In this document: positions 7,639 to 14,969 of the stretch, piece by piece | Layout: every line of letters starts with the position of its first letter | How positions within the stretch are numbered: position 1 is the first letter of the stretch | NCBI GenBank assembly: GCA_964390305.1 | Contig: CAYMHT010000025.1 | Coordinates: 1-29,841, forward strand | DNA length: 29,841 nucleotides | From: SKLM01 sp964390305 | GTDB lineage: Bacteria > Chloroflexota > Anaerolineae > B4-G1 | Reading direction: 5' to 3' | Position numbers and translations under genes: made by a program | Notes under the pieces: generated by a model | Databases searched by the model: none | What the model was told of the DNA's origin: nothing | Seen by the model: only the letters and a program-made list of their open reading frames with translations

Positions 7639-8611
7639 TCTTCTTCTCCCCGCTCATCGTCACCGGAATGTGGGCCCGCAGGCTCCGCTTCATCTGAACC
7701 AGCACGCGAATCTCCTCGAACCCCTCGTCCTCCAGCGCCGCAACCAGCGCCTCCGTCCATGCCGGCAGGGAAACCCCGACCGGCTTCCTTGGCGAGCCGT
7801 TCAGAGTCGCCAGACCGTATCTCACCAACGTCGGCTCAACCCCTTCCTCGCCAGGCTCCACGAGAATCTCCAGCTCGTTCGGGAAACGCCCCCTCTTCCG
7901 TACTGCCCGTACCGCTCCACGGATGCCCTCGCTACCTTCGACCACCCCCCAGACCTCGCGCTCCCCCCGAAGCCACTGTTCGAGGCGGCGCCTCCAGCCC
8001 GGCTGAAAGTCGGCCTCCTCCACCTCAAGCAGTGGTCGATGTTCCTTCGAGATCATCTTTCGCATCAGCCCCACCAGAGCATCGCCGTCGCGAGCCGTTC
8101 CCGGGCGCACCACGGCCGCAGATGGAGACGGCCCGTCCCACGCAAGCCCCGCCGGACGCAACATATAGAGCGTCCTGCCAACCTCTCGAAAGCCCAGACC
8201 CTCGTACAGCCTCAGGGCCACGTCGTTGTCAGCCCGCACCTCCAGCCCCACCCAACGCGCCCCCCGCCTGGAAACCCTGTCCATCGCAGCCCTCATAAGG
8301 GCCCTGCCAATGCCCTGCCCGCGCCAGTCCGGGTGAACCACCACATTCCCGATCAGACATCCCTGTCGACCGCGCGCTCGCCGCAGCGATACGTTGCCGA
8401 CCACCTGCCCGTCCTCAACCCACACCAGGCCCGGTGCCACGCCCGCCTTCCCCAGGAAGGCCCAAAGCCACTGCACAACGGTGCCGCCGCGGGCGAAACG
8501 CCGCATTCTGTCCAGCGTCGCCTTACCGGCGGGATCCAACCGGTCGCCAAAGGCCAGGGCGATCAGCTCGATCACTGGCTGGAGATCCTGGAAAGGATCG
8601 AAAGCGCGCAT
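7625..8611 (-). CDS. Double-domain GNAT family N-acetyltransferase
   Basis: GNAT proteins transfer an acetyl group from acetyl-CoA to an amine; the substrate here cannot be read from sequence. The N-terminal half carries the acetyl-CoA-binding motif in VVHPDWRGQGIGRALM, followed by the typical ADNDVALRLYEGLGF. The C-terminal half looks like a second, degenerate GNAT domain without a clear QxxGxG loop. The frame is open to 8704. I prefer the ATG at 8611 (MRAFDPFQDLQPV) because related proteins start at that point and GAGGG lies 4 nt upstream. A start at 8659 (MDAPYRRVRPG), 10 bp after the preceding stop, is the alternative. It is the last gene of the pncC operon, and its stop codon lies in the loop of a perfect hairpin. 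Confidence 0.85.
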   Translation of the reverse strand: MRAFDPFQDLQPVIELIALAFGDRLDPAGKATLDRMRRFARGGTVVQWLWAFLGKAGVAPGLVWVEDGQVVGNVSLRRARGRQGCLIGNVVVHPDWRGQGIGRALMRAAMDRVSRRGARWVGLEVRADNDVALRLYEGLGFREVGRTLYMLRPAGLAWDGPSPSAAVVRPGTARDGDALVGLMRKMISKEHRPLLEVEEADFQPGWRRRLEQWLRGEREVWGVVEGSEGIRGAVRAVRKRGRFPNELEILVEPGEEGVEPTLVRYGLATLNGSPRKPVGVSLPAWTEALVAALEDEGFEEIRVLVQMKRSLRAHIPVTMSGEKKTGPL

Positions 8612-8669
8612 GAAGCCCTCATCCCGCCCCGGCCTCACGCGACGATATGGCGCATCCATCTCCGCAGAC

Positions 8670-8912
8670 TCAGACGACCATCTCCGGCATCGGCCCTCGC
8701 ACAATCGACCACCGCAGATCCTCCTCGTTTAGACGAAGCTCGAACGTGCGCCCGCCGAGCGCCATGACGTTGAAGCAGCGCTCGCCTTCCTCCCTCCAGC
8801 GACGCCCCACCCCCTGCACCGTAAGCAGGCGGCCCTGCCACACAAACCGCTGCGGAGTGATCTCCCCCTCCGGACTGAAGCGGGCCTCCACCGTGGTCGG
8901 CTCGCCCCTCAT
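8670..8912 (-). CDS. Small DUF6504-like protein
   Basis: This gene encodes an 80-residue protein of unknown function. The pattern PQRFVWQGRLLTVQGVGRRW, then a glycine-separated strand and FELRLNEEDLRWSIVRG, resembles DUF6504 small beta-rich proteins, in which a short strand pair is followed by an Arg/Trp-containing segment. This assignment is from memory of the pattern and is moderate at best. I chose the ATG at 8910-8912 because it overlaps the upstream pncC stop by four bases (ATGA), a sign of translational coupling. The frame continues upstream to 9014, but that part is glycine-rich antisense to pncC and looks non-coding. The GNAT gene follows within 60 bp. No membrane segment or signal peptide is seen. 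Confidence 0.7.
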   Translation of the reverse strand: MRGEPTTVEARFSPEGEITPQRFVWQGRLLTVQGVGRRWREEGERCFNVMALGGRTFELRLNEEDLRWSIVRGPMPEMVV

Positions 8913-9400
8913 AGCTCGCCCTCCAGATACCGTCGCACCAGATCGAGCGCCGCCTCCGCCGACCGCGCCTTGTTCTCCCGGCGATCCCCCGCCCAGACGT
9001 ACTGCTCCACCCACTCACCGTCCGGCGCGGCCAGCGCGACGTAAACCAGCCCCACCGGCTTCTCCGGCGTGCCTCCCGTCGGTCCGGCGATGCCCGTCAC
9101 CGACACACCGACGTCGGCCTCCATGACGCGCCTGGCGCCCCGGGCCATCTCTCGCGCCGTCTCCTCGCTCACCGCCCCGTACGTCGACAGCGTCTCCGTT
9201 CGCACGTCGAGCAGCCTCTCCTTGACGTCGGAAGCATAGGCGACGATCGATCCACGGTAATAGTCGGAGCTCCCGGGCACGTTCGTCACCCGGTGCCCGA
9301 CCAGCCCCCCCGTACACGACTCGGCCAGGCCCACCGTCAGCCCCCGCTCTCTCAATAACCTTCCGACGAGCACCTCCGTGTCACCCTCATGCATCGCCAT
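8909..9400 (-). CDS. pncC: Nicotinamide-nucleotide amidase, CinA C-terminal domain protein
   Basis: The stand-alone CinA C-terminal domain deamidates nicotinamide mononucleotide to nicotinic acid mononucleotide, recycling pyridine nucleotides in the cytosol. The 163-residue product has the family motif AESCTGGLVGHR with the likely nucleophile Ser28. Then follow PGSSDYYRGSIVAYASDVK, which contains the conserved Tyr and Lys, and GVSVTGIAGPTGGT with the nucleotide-binding loop. No CinA N-terminal MoCF domain is present. The open frame extends to 9568. I chose ATG 9400 because homologues start a few residues before GLTVGLAESC and a G-rich segment precedes it. The ATG at 9460, with GAGGTG upstream, is a possible alternative. 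The stop overlaps the start of the DUF6504-like gene by four bases. Confidence 0.9.
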   Translation of the reverse strand: MAMHEGDTEVLVGRLLRERGLTVGLAESCTGGLVGHRVTNVPGSSDYYRGSIVAYASDVKERLLDVRTETLSTYGAVSEETAREMARGARRVMEADVGVSVTGIAGPTGGTPEKPVGLVYVALAAPDGEWVEQYVWAGDRRENKARSAEAALDLVRRYLEGEL

Positions 9401-9422
9401 CTGCCCACCCCCAAAACAGTGA

Positions 9423-9441
9423 CCCTGGCTCACTGCCAGGG
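9423..9441 (-). other. Small hairpin upstream of pncC
   Basis: On the minus strand CCCTGGC-AGTGA-GCCAGGG forms a 7-bp stem followed by TCACTGTTTTG, 22 bp before the preferred pncC start. It could be a weak terminator for transcription arriving from upstream. The T-run is short and displaced, so the call is tentative. Confidence 0.3.
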
Positions 9442-9606
9442 CCTCTCCTTGCGCACACATTTCACCTCTTGGCACGACGGGTACCGTCCCCCAGCCCGCC
9501 CACCAGAGCGCTGCCTCGCGCCGGGCCACCACCTCCGCCCGCTCTCGTAGCCGAATCGTCTTAGCCACCGGTCAGAGAGACCAGCAGCACGTCTTAGTGA
9601 GCAGGC

Positions 9607-9830
9607 TTGCAGATCAACTTCAAGTTCCACGCATCCCGTGCGGATTATGGGACGACTGTTGCCCTGCAGGCCGAGCCCCTCACGAGGGTGCGTGGCCTAT
9701 TGCGGAGGCTGCAGCTGGTGAACGAGGCCGCCCAGGAACCAGGCGACACCTAAGTGTTTGCCGGCGGCCGTTCCCTGGAGTCCTACCTGAAAGGCAAGAT
9801 CGTGACCAGCATCGTCGAATTCCATTCGCG
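9607..9830 (+). pseudogene. YdhR-like monooxygenase-family pseudogene with an in-frame stop
   Basis: On the plus strand, codons from 9607 read LQINFKFHASRADY, then GLLRRLQLVNEAAQEPGDT, a TAA stop at 9751-9753, and in the same frame VFAGGRSLESYLKGKIVTS. This follows the small dimeric alpha/beta-barrel YdhR family (LQINFK, then GL-WKIWLxNEA, GGIYLFED, SLEAYL). The tyrosine of the usual IYLFED stretch appears to have become the stop. There is no good start: an in-frame TGA lies at 9598-9600, and GTG 9597 (MSR) would need a one-base shift. Homology ends near 9830, where a fragment of another gene begins on the opposite strand. A functional product is very unlikely. Confidence 0.65.
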
Positions 9831-9951
9831 ACTGGTAGACGACCCTCCCCGGTCGGACCAGATCGGACTGCTCTGGCGCAGACAGGACTCGTGCAACCTC
9901 GGTCTCAGAGATCCCACGGCGCTCCATCTCGAATCGAGCGTGGGCAGTAAG
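9800..9951 (-). pseudogene. DUF4258-like fragment
   Basis: Minus-strand codons read HARFEMERRGISETEVARVL followed by RPGRVVYQSRMEFDDAGHDL. This matches the N-terminal half of DUF4258 proteins, small toxin-like or phage-associated proteins whose usual pattern is HA-RM-ERGIS-EEV-VL-NP, then a GRVVYQ strand. The C-terminal half, normally ending in a VVTVYRTSK-like strand, is missing. A TAA in frame lies 19 bp beyond the left-shown residues (9970-9972), leaving only an internal ATG at 9927 with no ribosome-binding site. The fragment abuts or slightly overlaps the broken YdhR-like gene on the other strand, so a rearrangement joined two dead genes here. Confidence 0.6.
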
Positions 9952-9972
9952 GCGATGCTCAGGAGGCGGTTA

Positions 9973-10274
9973 AATCCGCGCCATGACTCCGGCTCATACC
10001 AGTTCGTCTCCCTCCTTGGCTGCGAGCGGTCCATCATTGTGCTCGAATACTCTCCCACTCGGAGCTGTACGTGGAGCCAAACGAAGTATAAATGACAATA
10101 CCCACCGGGTCAAATTGGCCAGCATGTTCCCTTTTGCGATAGTCTCGACATCTTCGAAGCTGCCCGGAAGGGGTGCAACTCATCTTGCGTCTCTAACGCC
10201 CTGCCTATGAGATGTGGAGAGATCTCAGCTAGCCGCTCTCTGTATGCAGAGAACCTACCCTCAACCAGTGACGC
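9973..10274. other. Non-coding stretch between gene remnants and the tRNA terminator
   Basis: About 300 bp without a convincing reading frame, RNA gene or repeat. Its frames are short and have no recognisable motif. It is probably decayed coding sequence or spacer. Confidence 0.5.
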
Positions 10275-10300
10275 AAAAAGCCCCACCAAATCGGTGGGGC
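10275..10300 (-). terminator. Intrinsic terminator of tRNA-Glu
   Basis: On the minus strand an 8-bp stem GCCCCACC/GGTGGGGC with loop GATTT is followed by TTTTTG. It lies 88 bp downstream of the tRNA 3' end and matches the expected form of a rho-independent terminator. Confidence 0.9.
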
Positions 10301-10387
10301 AACGCGATGGGGCTCACGGTCAGCTGACGTCTACCTCACCCATCAGCCTCCGTTACGAGGTCGCTCTCTATGCAGTATTTGGTGAGG

Positions 10388-10462
10388 TACCCCCAAGGGG
10401 ATTCGAACCCCTGCCGCGGGCTTGAAAGGCCCGTGTCCTAGACCAGACTAGACGATGGGGGC
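10388..10462 (-). tRNA. tRNA-Glu (anticodon UUC)
   Basis: The 75-nt minus-strand sequence folds as a complete cloverleaf. The acceptor stem is GCCCCCA/TGGGGGT with a G1-U72 wobble, and the D-stem is GTCT/GGAC. The anticodon stem is CGGGC/GCCCG around loop CTTTCAA, giving anticodon TTC. The T-stem is AGGGG/CCCCT with loop TTCGAAT, and the discriminator base is A. The CCA end is not encoded. It has its own promoter and terminator, so it is a single-gene transcript lying among pseudogenes. Confidence 0.96.
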
Positions 10463-10473
10463 ATCCGACCCAT

Positions 10474-10501
10474 ATTCTACCACAGGGCCCACCCGAGTCA
10501 A
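10474..10501 (-). promoter_or_regulatory. Promoter of tRNA-Glu
   Basis: On the minus strand TTGACT (10496-10501) and TAGAAT (10474-10479) are 16 bp apart, ending 11 bp before the tRNA 5' end. The hexamers and spacing are identical to those predicted for rpsL. Confidence 0.75.
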
Positions 10502-10701
10502 GCCTCCGCCGCATGAAGCGAGCGTTCGTCGTCAACCCCTGCGCGCCGTTGACCCCCACCAGCCGCTCCATTATATCCTCGATGAACCCCTCGCTGTCGC
10601 GATCGAGCCAATCGCCTCCCTCCGTGAGCCTTGCCCCATCCGCTTCGCTCCGTGAGCCTTGCCCCATCCGCTTCGCTCCGGTCACCGCTCGGAGTGACCT
10701 T
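10502..10701. other. Intergenic region with no assigned gene
   Basis: A minus-strand frame here contains GDWLDRDSEGFIEDIMERLV, whose composition looks protein-like, but I do not recognise it and it has no start or ribosome-binding site. It may be the tail of a decayed gene. The tandem repeat at 10621-10676 lies inside this stretch. Confidence 0.35.
10621..10676. repeat. 28-bp tandem duplication
   Basis: Two identical, directly adjacent 28-bp copies (10621-10648 and 10649-10676) begin TCCGTGAGCC and end CATCCGCTTCGC, followed by TCCG of a third partial copy. An imperfect palindrome flanked by GGTCAC/GTGACC (10680-10699) follows. The CGCTTCGCTCCG sequence resembles the cores of dispersed GAGCGAAGCG-type intergenic repeats. 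Confidence 0.8.
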
Positions 10702-11106
10702 TCAGTCCAGCGCATCGGCCCATCCGCCCCTACAATTCCCTGCGCCACCGTCCTCTGCCTGACAATCACTGCTCCCGCGGGTCCACGTCTTGCCCCTGAC
10801 CGAATCGAGAGCCCTCGTGACGATGAACGACGTGTTGCACAGCTGGGGCGCGGCCTTCGTCCGCACGATGACCGCGTAGCCGTCCATGCCCGGCATCATA
10901 GTGTCCAGCCGCACCAGCTCGACTTCATAACCGGCCTTCTGCCCCTCCCGCAACGCGCTGAGCGCTTCCCCGCCCGAATGCGCCTCCAGGACGTCGCAAT
11001 TTGCCGGGGCCAACAGCAGCCGCATGAAATCCACCCTCTCCGGACCGTCTTCGACGATCAAGATGCGAGACCGTTCCCTTCCGCTCTCTCGCTGTTTACC
11101 ATCCAT
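10702..11106 (-). pseudogene. Frameshifted response-regulator receiver domain remnant
   Basis: The minus-strand frame reads SRILIVEDGPERVDFMRLLL, a CheY-like N-terminus with an acidic ED pair. Then follow VRLDTMMPGMDGY, with the phospho-acceptor Asp, and IVTRALDSVRGK, which corresponds to the Thr/Ser-containing strand. After about 10800 the receiver pattern is lost in this frame, but a neighbouring frame reads RRGPAGAVIVRQ, which resembles the RGLEAGADDFLxKP segment. So a frameshift lies near 10790-10800, and the conserved final Lys-Pro is absent. No output domain follows. I judge it a decayed gene; a shortened product would lack the last helix of the fold. Confidence 0.65.
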
Positions 11107-11238
11107 CCCGTGAGGGGTGCCTCAGAACACGTCCACTACGGTGAGCGCCCTTCTCGCTCCAGGTCCAGGGCTTCCAGATTCCACAGTCCACTCACCGCCG
11201 TCGTCTCGTCTCAACCCCAGCCCAGCCCAACCCGCCCG

Positions 11239-13605
11239 TCATTTCCCTCCGCTCGAAACGGGATACAACACCACCTGGCCCCACCCCAGCAAGCGCCCCA
11301 CTGCCGCGCGCCATGAGAGCCGCCGCACCGCTCGCGCCGCATCCTGAGCGCGCTGAAGGTTCCCCTCCCGCCGCCCATAGATCGTCGTCTGATATTCCAT
11401 CAGCAGCCTCTCAGCGGGGAACGCGGCCACCGGCAGCACCTCCGACAGCGCTGCCGTCTGCTCAGCCGGCGTCGCAGTCGGATCGGGGGCGACCCCCAGA
11501 CGCGCCAGCGCGCGATTGATCTCTAGATAGGCGCGCTTCAGAGGTGGCATCCGGGCCAGACTCGCCCACCGGCGCAGGAACCCGGGTGGCTCCAGTCCCA
11601 CTCGACGCACCCCCGTCTCCAAGAGGACGGGCCAGGGGGGCACGTCCCATCGACGGCGGGCACGCCAAAACAGGACGATCAACACAACGCCCACAACCAC
11701 GAGAATCCCGTAACGATGCCGATTCAGCAGCTCCACCATGGTGACGCCGCGCTCGGGTTCCGCGGGCGGACGCTCGCCGGCGAATTCGTCGACCTCTTCC
11801 AGAAGTTGGAACCGCTCCCGCCAGCGCTCATCGAGATACGGCTGCGCACCCCCCTCCGCAGACTCAGATTCCGGCTCCCCAGACGGTCGGCTGATCGGCT
11901 CCTCCGAGACGGTCGGCTCGAACTCGACCCACCCTATACCCGGAAAATAGACCTCGGGCCACGCGTGGGCATTGTGCTGGCGCACGATGTACGTGTTGCT
12001 CGCCGCCTGACGTTCACCCTGGGCAAAGCCAACGGCCAGGCGGGCGGGGACACCCAACGAGCGCAGCAGCACCACCTCCGCAGAGGCGTAATAGTTGCAG
12101 AAACCCTGTCGCAGATCGAACAGGAACCAGTCCAGGGGCTCCTGGTCGACCGGCAACGAATCCGTGATCGTCTCAGTGTAGCGGATTCTCCGCCGCAGGT
12201 ATTCTGTCACAAAGGCAGCCACGTCGTACGGCGTCTCCAGGTCCCCGGCGAGCGTCTCAGCCAGCTCCCGAGTGCGCGGCGTGATCGTTGGCGGAAGCTG
12301 CAGGTACCGATCGGTCACCCATTGAGGGTAGTCAGTGCCGGCCTCCCTCAGCTGGCGGATGGTCACGTCACTCACAGACGAGCCTGCCCGATACGAATCG
12401 CCACCGCCCAAGGGCTCTGGCGCGTGCAACGCGGCCACGTCGACCGTCCCATCCGGGTTGTCCGCCAGATCGACCTCAACCGGCCGATCCACCCAGCGTG
12501 GCTGAGGAGCGACGTAGAGCGTCTTGATCGGCTCTGGCGCCGTGAACGTGAACGTGACCGGCCGGCGCCCCTCCAGATCCGGAAAATCGAGACCAGAGCC
12601 CGTCGGCCTGACCGTCTTCGTCACCGTGAGAGCAGCCGTCTCCCATCGACCATCGGCATACTCATCGTAAACCCGAGCGCGCCAGTAGGTGCGCACCCTC
12701 CCGGCCTCCCCGACCGGGCCCTGAACCGTCAGAACCAGCGAGTCGCTCAGCTTCCTCCCTCGGCCCAGGGAGAACTGGGCGCTGTAGTAGTCAGCCACCG
12801 TGACAGTCGCCCCGCGCAGCCGCAGAGAGGCAAACACATCTTCCAGGCGCTCTCCCCAGGGCCTGGCAGCTCGATGCCAGGCCGCTCTGGCTGTCGGCAG
12901 AGCCTCAGCCATCGAGGGCACCGTCCAGGCCAGGACGATGAGTAGCGCAGTGGCTATCAGGACAATGTGAGTGAAATCCAGAGCCGCATATGGGGACACG
13001 TGTGTCTCATCCCGGTACCAGTCGCTCCGCCGCCGCAGGTAAACCAAACGTGCCTGAATGAGCAGAGAGAAGAAGAAATACGCCGCCACGTACCACGTCC
13101 GGGAGGGCCGGTAGGGATCTGCTGCCTGGATCACGACGGCAACTAGACCCGTTGGGACGATGATACGCCAGGGCCGAGCGGAACGCGTCATCGTATACCC
13201 GGCGTGGACGCTCAAGGCCCAGAACAGCGTCCCCATACCCATCAAGAATGGAAGCGGGTCCTGAACTGGCTCGCGCCGGGCGAGCTGAGCAACGGCGTTG
13301 GAGACACGGGTCCCCAGGACAACCAGACGATCGACCCACAGAGCATCCTCCGGAACCTCGAGCGTGAGCCCGATCCGCCACAGGATAGCAAACAGGCCAT
13401 AGATTAGAGCAAAGGCCGCAGCCACGCCCGGGGAGAAGCGGCTCTGCCCCAGGGCCAGGCCGGCGACGCTTGCCAGGAACGCGAGCGTTAACACGACGTC
13501 GAGGTCGTCGACCCAATCCGTGACGATCAAGCGGCCGACGGCACAGAAGACGGCAGCGAAGAGCAGGAGTGCCGCTGCCCAATCCCACCAGCGTGCCGAT
13601 CTCAT
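11239..13605 (-). CDS. TgpA-like membrane transglutaminase/protease-fold protein (DUF3488, Transglut_core, DUF4129)
   Basis: This is a 788-residue membrane protein of the TgpA type. The N-terminal third has a cluster of hydrophobic helices (about residues 8-230), followed by an extracytoplasmic region with the transglutaminase-like core. The catalytic Cys503 is in RQGFCNYYASAEVVLLRSLG and His547 in HNAHAWPEVYFPGIGW. The third position is Glu563 (WVEFEPT) where many relatives have Asp. A single membrane segment near residue 650 (YGILVVVGVVLIVLFW) precedes a cytoplasmic DUF4129-like tail with the typical YLEINRALARLG and LLMEYQTTIYG. It overlaps the upstream DUF58 gene by four bases. Known relatives form a MoxR-DUF58-transglutaminase set thought to act in envelope protein processing; no MoxR ATPase gene is nearby. 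The substrate is unknown. Confidence 0.92.
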   Translation of the reverse strand: MRSARWWDWAAALLLFAAVFCAVGRLIVTDWVDDLDVVLTLAFLASVAGLALGQSRFSPGVAAAFALIYGLFAILWRIGLTLEVPEDALWVDRLVVLGTRVSNAVAQLARREPVQDPLPFLMGMGTLFWALSVHAGYTMTRSARPWRIIVPTGLVAVVIQAADPYRPSRTWYVAAYFFFSLLIQARLVYLRRRSDWYRDETHVSPYAALDFTHIVLIATALLIVLAWTVPSMAEALPTARAAWHRAARPWGERLEDVFASLRLRGATVTVADYYSAQFSLGRGRKLSDSLVLTVQGPVGEAGRVRTYWRARVYDEYADGRWETAALTVTKTVRPTGSGLDFPDLEGRRPVTFTFTAPEPIKTLYVAPQPRWVDRPVEVDLADNPDGTVDVAALHAPEPLGGGDSYRAGSSVSDVTIRQLREAGTDYPQWVTDRYLQLPPTITPRTRELAETLAGDLETPYDVAAFVTEYLRRRIRYTETITDSLPVDQEPLDWFLFDLRQGFCNYYASAEVVLLRSLGVPARLAVGFAQGERQAASNTYIVRQHNAHAWPEVYFPGIGWVEFEPTVSEEPISRPSGEPESESAEGGAQPYLDERWRERFQLLEEVDEFAGERPPAEPERGVTMVELLNRHRYGILVVVGVVLIVLFWRARRRWDVPPWPVLLETGVRRVGLEPPGFLRRWASLARMPPLKRAYLEINRALARLGVAPDPTATPAEQTAALSEVLPVAAFPAERLLMEYQTTIYGRREGNLQRAQDAARAVRRLSWRAAVGRLLGWGQVVLYPVSSGGK

Positions 13606-14945
13606 CGACCCCGTCCCCTCCTCGCGGGCCTTCGCATCTGGACAGACGGCCAGATCCTGGTCGGAGCTCCCTCCACGCCTGCCTCAAAGCTCAAGGCTGC
13701 CTCAAGATCCTCGCCGTTCCCAACCTGACACACTGGCGCGCCCAGGTCGGCGATCGCCTTCCGCAGATCAGCCGTCCCGGACGGCCCCCCAAACGAGCTC
13801 GCGTCGAGCAGGACTACCACCGGCCGCAGCCCCCGGCGCACCAGAAGGCCGACGGCCAGGGCCACGTCTTCGCGGACTGACGGCGTGATCAGCACCACCG
13901 TGCTGCCACGCGGCACGTACTGCGCCTGTGCCGCCGCCAGGGCCGAGATCGGCAGCCCTCCCTCTGCGCGCAGCGTCGCCAGGGCCTCCAGTACCTTGCC
14001 CAGCTGCCTCCCCCCTCGGTCAGGCGGCAACACGTCTGGCCCTTCCTCAACCGACCGCTGGTGGCTCACCAGGCCGACCGCCCGCCTCAGACGGAGGAAA
14101 TGCCGCGCCAGCGAGGCCGCGATGCTCACCGCGTACTCCTCCGTGGAGGGCGGCAGCTCCACCTCTTTCCAGGGGCGCCACAACGCATCGATGGCTTGCT
14201 CCGGCAACGAGTAGGGCAGCGCCGATTGGCTGTCCTGTTCAGCGTCCAGGAAGATCCATACCTCAGCCAGCGGGTCCAGCTCGAACTCCTTCACCATCAA
14301 CTGGTCCTTCCGTGCCGAGCTCGGCCAGTGGATCCGATTCAGCGCGTCCCCAGGGACGTACTCACGCACCCCCGAGGCGTTCGGCGTCACCTGATGCGTC
14401 CGGAGCCGCAGCGCTTCTCCTCCCGGCAGCAGACCTGGCGGGCTGGGGAACTGGTGCACCTCTACCATCATCGGGTAAACGAGCAGGGACGCATCCGGCG
14501 CGATGACCCGGCTGACCACGAACATCCCGAACAGATCCCCCGACACGACTTCCGTCGGGCCCAGAGAGAACACACCCCGCTGCACAAGCCGCGTCCGCGC
14601 CCGATACGATCGCTGCTCTCCCCGCCCCACCCATGTGAGCACGCGCGACCCCCGCGAGCCCGGCAGCTCACCCTGATCGCGGACCTCCAGCCACAGCCGG
14701 GGCAGGCGACCGTCATTGTGAATCTCAAAGCGTTCCTCAAAGATCTCACCGACCTGAGCCCGCAGCGTACGCGCTCGCCTCCGCACTCGCACCCCTCGCA
14801 GCGCCAACCTCGACCAGATCCATCCCGTCGCCAGCAGGAAGATCCACAGGTAGCTCAGACGAGCGTAAATACCGACGCCCGTAACCACCAGCGCCACCAG
14901 ACTGATAGCGAGTAGGACCAGCACAACGCGCACAGAGATCGTCAT
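13602..14945 (-). CDS. DUF58 domain-containing membrane-anchored protein
   Basis: This 447-residue protein has two N-terminal hydrophobic helices (about residues 5-47) and then a soluble region. Its DUF58 signature is GVREYVPGDALNRIHWPSSA followed by RKDQLMVKEFE (about residues 193-223). The C-terminal half (VWIFLDAEQ, then STVVLITPSVREDVALAV) looks like a von Willebrand A-like fold with a degenerate metal site. DUF58 proteins usually work with a MoxR AAA ATPase and a transglutaminase-like protein. Here the transglutaminase follows with an ATGA overlap, but the gene on the other side is an ABC permease only 24 bp away, so no MoxR is present. The start ATG has GGGG six nt upstream. Its biochemical role is not established. 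Confidence 0.92.
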   Translation of the reverse strand: MTISVRVVLVLLAISLVALVVTGVGIYARLSYLWIFLLATGWIWSRLALRGVRVRRRARTLRAQVGEIFEERFEIHNDGRLPRLWLEVRDQGELPGSRGSRVLTWVGRGEQRSYRARTRLVQRGVFSLGPTEVVSGDLFGMFVVSRVIAPDASLLVYPMMVEVHQFPSPPGLLPGGEALRLRTHQVTPNASGVREYVPGDALNRIHWPSSARKDQLMVKEFELDPLAEVWIFLDAEQDSQSALPYSLPEQAIDALWRPWKEVELPPSTEEYAVSIAASLARHFLRLRRAVGLVSHQRSVEEGPDVLPPDRGGRQLGKVLEALATLRAEGGLPISALAAAQAQYVPRGSTVVLITPSVREDVALAVGLLVRRGLRPVVVLLDASSFGGPSGTADLRKAIADLGAPVCQVGNGEDLEAALSFEAGVEGAPTRIWPSVQMRRPARRGRGR

Positions 14946-14969
14946 GTCAATCCCCTGCTCGATGACACG

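Noticed and set aside
9401..9568. An N-terminal extension of pncC to 9568
   Set aside because: The extra 56 residues have no counterpart in stand-alone CinA C-terminal proteins, no ribosome-binding site precedes them, and a hairpin lies within the segment.
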